Source of the DNA: Sedimenticola sp.
GTDB lineage: Bacteria > Pseudomonadota > Gammaproteobacteria > Chromatiales > Chromatiaceae
Reading direction: 5' to 3'
NCBI GenBank assembly: GCA_027083925.1
Contig: JALWMK010000106.1
Span: 1 to 43,530, forward strand
DNA length: 43,530 bases
The notes below the pieces were generated by a model that saw only the letters and a list, made by a program, of their open reading frames with translations, ran no database searches and was not told the DNA's origin. This document shows, piece by piece, positions 1 to 5,816 of the stretch. Position 1 is the first letter of the stretch. Each line of letters opens with the position of its first letter. The translations under genes and the position numbers were made by a program.

Positions 1-48
1 TTCAAATCGCATTTTCCGGATCTCCTGTAGCAATTCTGTTGGTCTCAT
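1..48 (-). CDS. Transposase N-terminus (ISNCY/IS1202-like), cut by window edge
   Basis: Only the first 16 codons are inside the window, reading leftward from the ATG at 48-46. The peptide begins MRPTELLQEIRKMRFE, and a strong AGGAGGTGA ribosome site sits just upstream. From memory this resembles the start of ISNCY-type transposases, which continue into a helix-turn-helix; that is recognition, not a search. The position directly inside a broken attC site supports a mobile element. The rest of the gene lies outside the window. Confidence 0.5.
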   Translation of the reverse strand, partial: MRPTELLQEIRKMRFE

Positions 49-112
49 AATTCACCTCCTGGGTGAATATGAAACCGGACAGATCGTGTGCTACAACTCC
101 GGACAGTTTATT
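1..112 (-). mobile_element. End of an insertion sequence inserted into an integron attC site
   Basis: The leftward transposase start at 48 and its leader occupy this stretch. The leader carries two related copies of a CTGTCCGG motif about 30 bp apart (79-106 region), as expected for terminal or transposase-binding repeats. The sequence beyond about 113 returns to attC. The exact terminus cannot be fixed with only one end visible. Confidence 0.45.
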
Positions 113-133
113 TGCTCGTAACACTTGTTATGT
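113..133 (-). other. attC7 remnant, interrupted by insertion sequence
   Basis: Read leftward, this gives CACATAACAAG and a few more bases, a canonical R'' box and L'' arm. The box GTTATGTGC on the plus strand (127-135) matches the start of cassette 7 at 1028-1020. The rest of the site is missing and insertion-sequence DNA follows, so the site was split. Confidence 0.65.
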
Positions 134-287
134 GCTGATGTTGCAATGAAGCTAGAAACGCACCACAATATACACGGCTTCTGGCATTTCTTTTTTTCCT
201 AGCCGTACTGCCCATTTCTAAAAGTCTAGAGTATGGGGCTTTGGGCGGCAGCAGGGCTTCCCCTGTTTTAATATGGAGAATTTCGAA

Positions 288-395
288 ATGGCTTGTAAAA
301 AAACCACTAGAACCGTCCGTACTGGCAAGAAACCTGGGCCAAAAACCGTTCCTGTGAAACCTCACAAACGGTCTACGCCAAAGAAATGCAAGTAA
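288..395 (+). CDS. Small Lys/Arg-rich protein, 35 aa, opposite to its cassette
   Basis: ATG at 288 with GGAGAA seven bases upstream opens a 35-codon frame ending in TAA at 393-395. The product has about 14 Lys/Arg residues, many Thr and Pro, and Cys at positions 3 and 34. The core GKKPGPKTVPVKPHKRSTP looks like a low-complexity nucleic-acid-binding tail. It reads against the direction of the cassette array, so it would need its own promoter. I do not recognise the family. The composition is too structured to look random, and the good ribosome site supports translation. The overlapping leftward frame at 108-365 looks like its shadow. Confidence 0.5.
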   Translation: MACKKTTRTVRTGKKPGPKTVPVKPHKRSTPKKCK

Positions 396-412
396 TGTGA
401 AGGAAAAGAATG

Positions 413-997
413 TCAGAAGCCACCTCCCTCGTGGTGAGAATTTAGACTGCTTCTTAGATTGTGCAATGATCTAATGGCTCTATTGCAGTCGCTCATTTCA
501 TATATTTGCCATTCCCTTTGCTCCAAAAGCATTAAATGCTCACCATTTCGGACATCCCAGACCCAATCTATATCTTCTTTTAACTCTTCAGAAATAATAT
601 TTTCTTCTACAAGAACCTGACTTCGGTATTTGTAATTTTGGCCACCGCCACGCCTGCCTCTAAGATAGCACTTTGTTACACTTTCTATTATTGATCCAAT
701 TGAACTGATTTCTTTCTTTATAAGCATTTCTTTTGCTTGACCACTAATGTCTGTCCGATTTAGCAACCAGCGAAAAAGATCCGTTAGTAATAATGTATAT
801 GCGATATTACTTCTTAAAGTGTGGTCAGAAATAAATAGATACTTGTTTCTATGCTCTACGCAAGTTCGTAGGTATCCTCTTGGAAATCTAACAACTCCAT
901 TTTTGTGATTTCGTTCGCCTAGATAATCATTTATTGCCTGTATTTTTTCTCCTACTTCCGTAGCAACTAAAAATAATTCATTGTCATTTTCTATCAT
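413..997 (-). CDS. Hypothetical cassette protein, possibly HEPN-like
   Basis: This is the 194-aa product of cassette 7. The frame extends upstream to 1057, but that part lies in attC6, so the ATG at 997 (MIENDNELFL) is preferred; its ribosome site is weak. The protein looks mostly helical and ends with a segment WDVRNGEHLMLLEQREW. An Arg-Asn pair followed by His in the C-terminal half recalls HEPN RNase or dimerisation domains, but the spacing is not the textbook one, so this is only a hint. There is no signal peptide or membrane segment. Base composition is A+T-richer than the chromosome to the right, consistent with capture from elsewhere. Confidence 0.6.
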   Translation of the reverse strand: MIENDNELFLVATEVGEKIQAINDYLGERNHKNGVVRFPRGYLRTCVEHRNKYLFISDHTLRSNIAYTLLLTDLFRWLLNRTDISGQAKEMLIKKEISSIGSIIESVTKCYLRGRRGGGQNYKYRSQVLVEENIISEELKEDIDWVWDVRNGEHLMLLEQREWQIYEMSDCNRAIRSLHNLRSSLNSHHEGGGF

Positions 998-1021
998 ATG
1001 GTCTGACCATCTTGTTTTTGC

Positions 1022-1137
1022 ACATAACGTCTTGCTAACTGGCAGATAGCTTAGCACAGCTTTTGTGTGATAATGAGCGATAGCGAATACACAAAAGATG
1101 GGCTGAGTTAGCTGTCAAGTTGAGCAACTTGTTAGGT
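1022..1137 (-). other. attC6 recombination site
   Basis: Boxes are R' ACATAAC (plus strand 1022-1028) and R'' GTTAGGT (1131-1137). Between them, inverted arms fold into the usual imperfect hairpin: the leftward strand reads AAGTTGCTCAACTTGACAGC on one side and a matching CAGTTAGCAAGACG on the other. The site follows the DJ-1-like gene and is about 116 bp. Confidence 0.85.
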
Positions 1138-1187
1138 TTTTATATATTATTCAATAGCTTATGGAACATACCATCTTGAATCTATAC

Positions 1188-1769
1188 TTACTCACTCCAT
1201 ATGCCGTTTTTAAATAATTGAAACCATTTTTCAATATCTGTTTCGTTTTTTAGTTTTACTTCTTTAAATACTTCTCTTGCAAACTCAATAGGTGAAATTC
1301 CATTTGCCGTTATTATATTTTTATCAGTTACTGATAGGTCAGGCTGATATAATTTTTCGCCTTTATATTCGGGAGCCATATATTTCAAATAATCTAATGC
1401 GTTACTCGTATGTTTTACATTGTCCAAGTAGCCTTTTTGACCTAAAAATACTGTTGCGCCACATATTCCAGCTATTGTTTTATTATTAGAGTGCAAAGTT
1501 TCTACAAGTTTATCTATTCCTTTTATGCTTTTGTCTTCCCAAGCGCTTCCACCTGGTAAAATCAAAACCGAAATATCATCTAGGTTTAATTGTTTGATTG
1601 ATAAATCGGGACTGATTTTAAGCCCACCAGCAGAGGTAATATCTGAACCATCAATAGTAAAATATTTTAAGTCGGTTTTTTCACTTTTTTTCAGTTCGGG
1701 AGCTAGATACGCTATCTCCCAATCTGAATATCCATCGAAGAGAAAAACATAAATGTTTTCTTTATTCAT
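1188..1769 (-). CDS. DJ-1/PfpI family (type 1 glutamine amidotransferase-like) protein
   Basis: The 193-aa protein has the class I glutamine amidotransferase/DJ-1 fold signature. The nucleophile elbow AGICGA puts the reactive cysteine at C103, preceded by the strand and glycine turn ILPGGSAWE (about 70-78). Glu18, in DWEIA, fits the conserved acidic residue that supports the cysteine in DJ-1 relatives. Members include protein deglycases, chaperones and stress proteins; the exact activity here is unknown. An AGGGG ribosome site precedes the ATG. The gene is clearly A+T-rich, with codon use closer to Firmicutes or Bacteroidetes than to this chromosome. It is the cargo of cassette 6. Confidence 0.85.
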   Translation of the reverse strand: MNKENIYVFLFDGYSDWEIAYLAPELKKSEKTDLKYFTIDGSDITSAGGLKISPDLSIKQLNLDDISVLILPGGSAWEDKSIKGIDKLVETLHSNNKTIAGICGATVFLGQKGYLDNVKHTSNALDYLKYMAPEYKGEKLYQPDLSVTDKNIITANGISPIEFAREVFKEVKLKNETDIEKWFQLFKNGIWSE

Positions 1770-1801
1770 AGTGCCCCTATTTAATATTAGTTAAAGTTTG
1801 A

Positions 1802-1955
1802 ATTATACGCTGTGCCTCCTGACACCGTACTGTCAGGAGCAAATAATATTTTGAAGTACACTCCCACTTTTACATGGTTTTGTATAGAAAAAACCTCTAT
1901 TGAGGCTTATAATTTATGCTTTTGCGTCGCAGAGATCTAACCTTATTCGTTAGGC
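1802..1955 (-). other. attC5, degenerate or partly deleted
   Basis: The R'' box GTTAGGC (1949-1955) is canonical and matches the start of cassette 5 at 2543-2537. No convincing R' partner exists. The best candidates are GTATAAT (leftward, 1808-1802) or GTTAGAT (1941-1935), the latter only 8 bases from R''. A perfect 9-bp stem with a 6-base loop lies inside at 1816-1839. Either the site is a long degenerate attC or an internal deletion removed part of it. Confidence 0.5.
1816..1839. repeat. Perfect 9-bp hairpin
   Basis: CTCCTGACA and TGTCAGGAG flank a six-base loop, about 45 bases upstream of the DJ-1-like gene. There is no T-run on either side. It may be part of the attC5 fold or a cassette terminator. 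Confidence 0.6.
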
Positions 1956-2525
1956 TTTATATCCATAATTTTTAGCTACAGACACCCATTTGTCTCTTTG
2001 TTTTTCGCTTGACTCTTTGATTGTGGCAAACTCTGTTATACGAATCACCTTGATACCACAAAACCCTAGGATTGTGTTTTTCATTGCGTTGTGCCCTGGT
2101 CTACGGTATATAAAACGGTAGTACCAAGGTGGTGTATCCATAGTAACAAACAGGTGCGCAGTGCGTCCCAACAACAATTTATCCCAAAATTGGGAGTTTT
2201 CCCTATATTTGAATGCAAATCCTGGCAAGAAAGCACGGTCAAAAAATCCTTTCATTACAGCTGGCATGGTTCCCCACCAGTTAGGATAAATAAAAACAAT
2301 ATGCTGAGACCATTTGATTAGTTCTTGAGCTCTTAATAAATCTGTCTCAAGCTCTTGAACTTCTTTATATCCTTTCCATAATACTGGATCAAAATCTAGT
2401 TCACCTAGATTCAGTTCGCGTACTTCTGAGCCGTTGGATTTTGCTCCATCGGTATATGCTTTTGCCAATGAGCCACAGAAACTATTTTTATCTGGGTGCC
2501 CAAGAACAACGAGTATTTTTTTCAT
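1950..2525 (-). CDS. Flavodoxin-fold NAD(P)H:quinone oxidoreductase
   Basis: The 191-aa protein belongs to the Flavodoxin_2/NQO1-like group (relatives of KefF and MdaB), which use FMN or FAD and NAD(P)H for two-electron reduction of quinones. Visible signatures are the N-terminal strand and phosphate loop ILVVLGHPDKNSFCGSLA (4-21), the flavin-binding YPNWWGTMPAVMKGFFDR (about 80-97) and PGFAFKY (101-107). Length is normal. The ATG lies about 15 bases from the attC4 core with no clear ribosome site, so translation may be leaderless or start from a cassette-spanning transcript. Its stop overlaps R'' of attC5. It is the cargo of cassette 5 and has an A+T-rich look. Confidence 0.88.
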   Translation of the reverse strand: MKKILVVLGHPDKNSFCGSLAKAYTDGAKSNGSEVRELNLGELDFDPVLWKGYKEVQELETDLLRAQELIKWSQHIVFIYPNWWGTMPAVMKGFFDRAFLPGFAFKYRENSQFWDKLLLGRTAHLFVTMDTPPWYYRFIYRRPGHNAMKNTILGFCGIKVIRITEFATIKESSEKQRDKWVSVAKNYGYKA

Positions 2526-2536
2526 AGTATTTTTTA

Positions 2537-2600
2537 GCCTAACGTGATAGCTAACTGGCGCGCCTTTTTTGGCGCGTCCACGTTGAGCGTCTTGTTAGCC
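2537..2600 (-). other. attC4 recombination site
   Basis: This is a textbook short site of 64 bp. R' is GCCTAAC (plus 2537-2543) and R'' is GTTAGCC (2594-2600). The arms pair through GGCGCGCC and GGCGCG with an A/T loop, giving a strong hairpin. R'' extended (GTTAGCCTTC) matches the cassette-4 start at 4345-4336. Confidence 0.92.
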
Positions 2601-2601
2601 T

Positions 2602-2904
2602 TCACATGCATCTATCTAACTCTTGTTTCAATATGACAAGTTGTGATTCAATCTTTGCGCTATTTTCCTTTTCAATTGGCATAAATGTCTCGTTGCTACG
2701 ATCAGAGAGGCGTTGGCAGTGCTCAGCAAGGTCGAGTAGAATAGAGTAGACAGTGCTGGTCTTTTCAAGACCAATAATTGTTCTCCAACGAACAATAGCT
2801 GCGCTCGATAACCCGGTTAATTGGTAATTGCTTGGTAGCTGAGCGTTAACTACAGAGAGAACACGCCGCTCAGCCGTAACTCTGTTGAGAAATGTATTTG
2901 TCAT
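2602..2904 (-). CDS. Small helical protein, third gene of cassette 4
   Basis: The 100-aa product begins MTNTFLNRVTAERR. The ATG at 2904 is preferred because GAGGAGAAA immediately precedes it. The frame overlaps the 3' end of the nucleotidyltransferase gene by 35 bp, so the two are translationally linked. The sequence is predicted helical and ends in a Lys/Glu-rich probable coiled coil (about 75-98). No family is recognised. Tight coupling to a nucleotidyltransferase suggests a partner or small regulatory subunit, but HEPN motifs are not visible. Confidence 0.65.
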   Translation of the reverse strand: MTNTFLNRVTAERRVLSVVNAQLPSNYQLTGLSSAAIVRWRTIIGLEKTSTVYSILLDLAEHCQRLSDRSNETFMPIEKENSAKIESQLVILKQELDRCM

Positions 2905-3517
2905 TTTCTCCTCGCAAAGACTCAATCCATGGGCTCAATGGGGCACGCGTAACTTTGTATACTACCGAATTAATATCGATTTCAATCTCTATGCCTCTTG
3001 TAGAGCTGTGCCTGGCTAACATGGCTGCTTTATAAGCGGAATAATCTAACGGGCATGGGATTGGGAGCCTGTAAGGTGCATCACTGGAAAAGCATGGCTT
3101 TTCCATAAAAGCCCAAGATGCCGACATCGCAATATCACGAATAGCCGTATAAACGATTCCCAATTCATAAATAACGCTCTTGGTTCCATTTTTCAGTTCA
3201 TAAAGCGCTTCCTGGAGCAACTCCTCTAGATCATCGATATCCTTATTCATGGTCGCATACGGTGCGGGCGCACCTAAAGCATCCAAAAATGGGGTGTCCC
3301 GGGTGCTAAAAATACACTTAGCCTCAAGGTGCAAATGCCACGCGAAAAGCCGGCCTTGAGAAAAGTACTCACCAATTATTTTGGGATCATAAACGCTCCA
3401 GTTAATTGGAAAATTCGAGCGATCATCAGTAAATGGTAATGCCAATATATCAACATCTGACGTTGGAGATGATTCACCTCTACAAAGTGAGCCAAATACA
3501 TAGATTTCGTGATTCAT
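2870..3517 (-). CDS. Nucleotidyltransferase-fold protein (Pol beta superfamily)
   Basis: The 215-aa protein opens with the nucleotidyltransferase signature: Gly-Ser at 9-10, then SPTSDVDIL with metal-binding Asp21 and Asp23. The third acidic residue is not obvious; the stretch HLHLEAKC is the likely strand. The C-terminal half (about 95-170) is helical, resembling the all-alpha domain appended to aminoglycoside adenylyltransferases and MNT/HEPN pairs. Its ATG overlaps the stop of the pentapeptide gene by four bases (ATGA), so they are one operon. Candidate activities are AMP or NMP transfer to a protein, RNA or small molecule; the substrate is unknown. Resistance is possible but nothing specific supports it. 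Confidence 0.8.
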   Translation of the reverse strand: MNHEIYVFGSLCRGESSPTSDVDILALPFTDDRSNFPINWSVYDPKIIGEYFSQGRLFAWHLHLEAKCIFSTRDTPFLDALGAPAPYATMNKDIDDLEELLQEALYELKNGTKSVIYELGIVYTAIRDIAMSASWAFMEKPCFSSDAPYRLPIPCPLDYSAYKAAMLARHSSTRGIEIEIDINSVVYKVTRAPLSPWIESLRGENDKYISQQSYG

Positions 3518-4320
3518 CGTCTAGCTAACCGCTTTATTAGAATGGCCATAAATAATCCAACAAGCAAAAAGCGAAGAGCAGTAAGTGCTGCTAAATGTCC
3601 ATCTGGAACTGGTGGTGTGGTTGAAACTCCCCAGAATGCCTGCACAGATACTCGTAGTGACTCTGGCCATGAGAATTGGGGATATTGCCACGCAAGGTAT
3701 GCCCCCCATACAACAACAAGAAAAATTCCACAGCCAAGGACCCTGAAAATACTTTCGCCGTTACCCCACAACAAATCGAGTGCCTTCCACTGCAAATGCC
3801 TAACGGCATGATAAAGCCTATTCCAGCTTTTATACTTGGAACGGTAATATGACTGCTTCGAGTAGGCTGCGTTGAACAAATGTTGGCCTGTAAGTGCGAC
3901 CTCAATAGATGCCGCTTTATTAACTGCCGGATAATTTCCTACGTGACCGAAGTTAACACGTAAAGTACGAACAAGATCCCGCGCCAGATTCTCTTCACTA
4001 GGAAGACATCTGTCTAAAAATTCTTCATCAAGATATGTATGCTCCCAAGTCGAATAATGGAATTTGCACTCTTCGTATTGTGATCCTCTAAAATTAGACT
4101 TGGAAATATTGGCACCTGTGAAATCACACCTAATGAAGCGACAATTTCGAAAGTAGCATTGTGAGAATTCCGCTTGCTTAAATTTAACACCTACAAAGGT
4201 TTTGCCAACGGCATAAACGCGCCTTAACACTTTCTGCGTTAAATCTTCATCTCGAACATCGGAAACGATCTCCTTGTCCTCGATAACTGGCTTGGAATGG
4301 TCAACTAGTTCCATATTCAT
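3514..4320 (-). CDS. Pentapeptide-repeat protein with C-terminal channel-like membrane domain
   Basis: The 268-aa protein has a soluble N-terminus, a short pentapeptide-repeat stretch (about 41-88, repeats such as CRFIR, CDFTG, SNFRG, CKFHY), a helical linker, and a C-terminal two-helix membrane unit. Hydrophobic segments fall at about 192-211 and 244-262. Between them, SVQAFWGVSTTPPVP resembles the re-entrant pore loop of two-TM ion channels. This arrangement is seen in pentapeptide proteins fused to ion-channel domains and would put the repeats in the cytoplasm as a sensor. It is the first gene of cassette 4 and is coupled to the nucleotidyltransferase by a 4-base overlap. The channel assignment is inference. 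Confidence 0.78.
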   Translation of the reverse strand: MNMELVDHSKPVIEDKEIVSDVRDEDLTQKVLRRVYAVGKTFVGVKFKQAEFSQCYFRNCRFIRCDFTGANISKSNFRGSQYEECKFHYSTWEHTYLDEEFLDRCLPSEENLARDLVRTLRVNFGHVGNYPAVNKAASIEVALTGQHLFNAAYSKQSYYRSKYKSWNRLYHAVRHLQWKALDLLWGNGESIFRVLGCGIFLVVVWGAYLAWQYPQFSWPESLRVSVQAFWGVSTTPPVPDGHLAALTALRFLLVGLFMAILIKRLARR

Positions 4321-4338
4321 CTACCTAGGATAGAAGAA

Positions 4339-4457
4339 GGCTAACGCCATGCTCAGCGGCTGGCTAAAGTGGCGGGGGTTTGTGCCATAATGGAGCGACA
4401 GCGGAATGGCACAAACAACCGACGCTTTAGACAGTCCGCTGGAGCTATTTGTTATGC
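4339..4457 (-). other. attC3 recombination site
   Basis: R' is GGCTAAC (plus 4339-4345) and R'' is GTTATGC (4451-4457), about 119 bp apart. The arms pair (TCAGCGG/CCGCTGG) and an inner inverted pair, GTTTGTGCC and GGCACAAAC (about 4378-4412), makes a second stem. R'' plus one base matches the cassette-3 start at 5245-5238. Confidence 0.88.
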
Positions 4458-4469
4458 GGTGAATACAAT

Positions 4470-5204
4470 TCAACTTGCATCTTTGGTTGAGGTACTGAAA
4501 ACAGTTCTGAATTTCTCACCCTGGCGCACTCTTAACAACATGGAATATAATGCTTTTGGAGAATATATGCTCCATATTTCCTGGACTGCTGCCTTTGCCC
4601 CACGATAATTTTTGACATCTTGCTCTTTGGTACTGGTCCAGAACTTGGACGGGCTATTGAGTGTTTTTACCCTCTCGATTTCACGTTGATCGAATAATTT
4701 ATAGTCAACCTCATAGCGTTCTCGATAGTCAACCTGCATTGCAACTCCCTCATCAAACCAAGTTGGTATTTTGGTCTGGTAAGCCCAGTAACCCAATACA
4801 TCCCTCATTTGCGCGTGCATCAATTCGTGAGCCAGCAAATTTATATCAATCGTTTGATTGTTAATCACTATATATTCTTCCCAAGGCGCAGCAAATGCTT
4901 TGCCGGGGAAAACCCCCAGACCATACTTTTTTGAATTTTTGGTAGCTCCTGTGATAACTATCGTTGGCGTAGCTGAAAATGAGCCATATTTCTCTATAAT
5001 CCTGTCCTTCGAACGGCTCAATAAATCAAGAACACCCTTATACTCTTCTCTATCAATATTTGGATCTATATAGATTTTCTCAGAAACATTATTGAAATCA
5101 GAATATTCTATGGTTGAGAGCCAAAACACATGCGTATAAGCGACCGCTGTGCCTGTAAATATGAGAGCTGCAAGACCAATTCCAATTATTGATAGTTTTC
5201 TCAT
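4470..5204 (-). CDS. Membrane-anchored HExxH (gluzincin-type) metallopeptidase
   Basis: The 244-aa protein starts with a Lys/Arg N-terminus and a hydrophobic segment (residues 5-22), either a signal peptide or an N-terminal anchor. The zinc motif HELMH is at 126-130, and a conserved WFDEG puts a third-ligand Glu at 152, the spacing expected of MA-clan gluzincins. The remaining domain is extracytoplasmic by inference. A GGGGTGA ribosome site supports the ATG. It is the only gene of cassette 3. Substrate is unknown; it could act on cell-envelope or external proteins. Confidence 0.85.
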   Translation of the reverse strand: MRKLSIIGIGLAALIFTGTAVAYTHVFWLSTIEYSDFNNVSEKIYIDPNIDREEYKGVLDLLSRSKDRIIEKYGSFSATPTIVITGATKNSKKYGLGVFPGKAFAAPWEEYIVINNQTIDINLLAHELMHAQMRDVLGYWAYQTKIPTWFDEGVAMQVDYRERYEVDYKLFDQREIERVKTLNSPSKFWTSTKEQDVKNYRGAKAAVQEIWSIYSPKALYSMLLRVRQGEKFRTVFSTSTKDAS

Positions 5205-5238
5205 TTGGTCACCCCAATTGCCTATATCATCCTTTTGC

Positions 5239-5360
5239 GCATAACGCTGAAGCTAACCGGCGCCCACACTACGCCACCAAACGGGGGCAATGCCAACCAA
5301 CTCGCCGCCAGCACAAGCGGCGGTGCGAAGCACAGCGTCCGGTTGAGAGACTTGTTATGT
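5239..5360 (-). other. attC2 recombination site
   Basis: R' is GCATAAC (plus 5239-5245) and R'' is GTTATGT (5354-5360). Outer arms CTAACCGGCGC and GCGTCCGGTTGAG pair, and an inner GC-rich section extends the stem. R'' extended to GTTATGTGG equals the cassette-2 start at 5763-5755. Confidence 0.9.
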
Positions 5361-5570
5361 GGTTGAATGCACTGCCGACAGGAATTGTGGCAATAAACCT
5401 GACGTTGGCTTTATTGAACAAAACGATAAACCTCCCTATTTCTTCTGCGCCCGATACGAAGCACCAAGAACAACACTGCCTTACCTGGACGGCCCTTCGG
5501 ATCTTGCCGAGCATTGCCCCACAATGCTGGCACCTGTTTGATTAGACCACGTTACACAGGGTTTTTCCAT
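5272..5570 (-). pseudogene. Decayed cassette-2 ORF with a zinc-ribbon-like motif
   Basis: Cassette 2 (5361-5756) has no clean gene. A leftward ATG at 5570 opens a short frame (MEKPCVTWSNQ...) that soon diverges. In the next frame, after a stop near 5546, a longer stretch contains RCQHCGAMLGKIRR and then CCSWC, two CxxC pairs of a zinc ribbon. Joining the frames would take one frameshift near 5540. The second frame then runs through the attC2 R'' box and stops at 5269. A rightward frame from 5359 to 5541 exists but runs against the cassette direction. The rest of the cassette (5571-5756) shows no gene. Confidence 0.35.
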
Positions 5571-5756
5571 GCCAAGTTGCCGGGGCAGTTGCATTGGTGA
5601 TTGTGGCTGCGGAGCCGATGCAATAATGCAATTTCATGCCACTGTCATGGCAGACTGAGCGGGAACACTGCAAGAACGAAGGCACCCTCAAAGCCTAAAC
5701 TATGCGCTGAACGTGATGCACACAACTGCCAGCACTTTTTGCGCTGAAGCCAAACC

Positions 5757-5816
5757 ACATAACGATACAACTCAGCCGCGCCGTTTTTTGGCGTCGGCTG
5801 GAGTGCCTTGTTAATG
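5757..5816 (-). other. attC1 recombination site
   Basis: This compact 60-bp site closes the first cassette. R' is ACATAAC (plus 5757-5763) and R'' is GTTAATG (5810-5816). The arms CAGCCGCGCC and GGCGTCGGCTG pair across a short T-rich loop. R'' extended, GTTAATGTTC, is the exact complement-matched partner of the attI junction at 6828-6819. Confidence 0.93.

Noticed and set aside
108-365. Leftward 85-codon ORF near the left edge
   Set aside because: It runs through the attC7 remnant and is antisense to the better supported 35-aa ORF; no ribosome site.
2537-2600. Rho-independent terminator
   Set aside because: The GC-rich stem with an A/T loop looks like a terminator, but the boxes and pairing identify an attC site.
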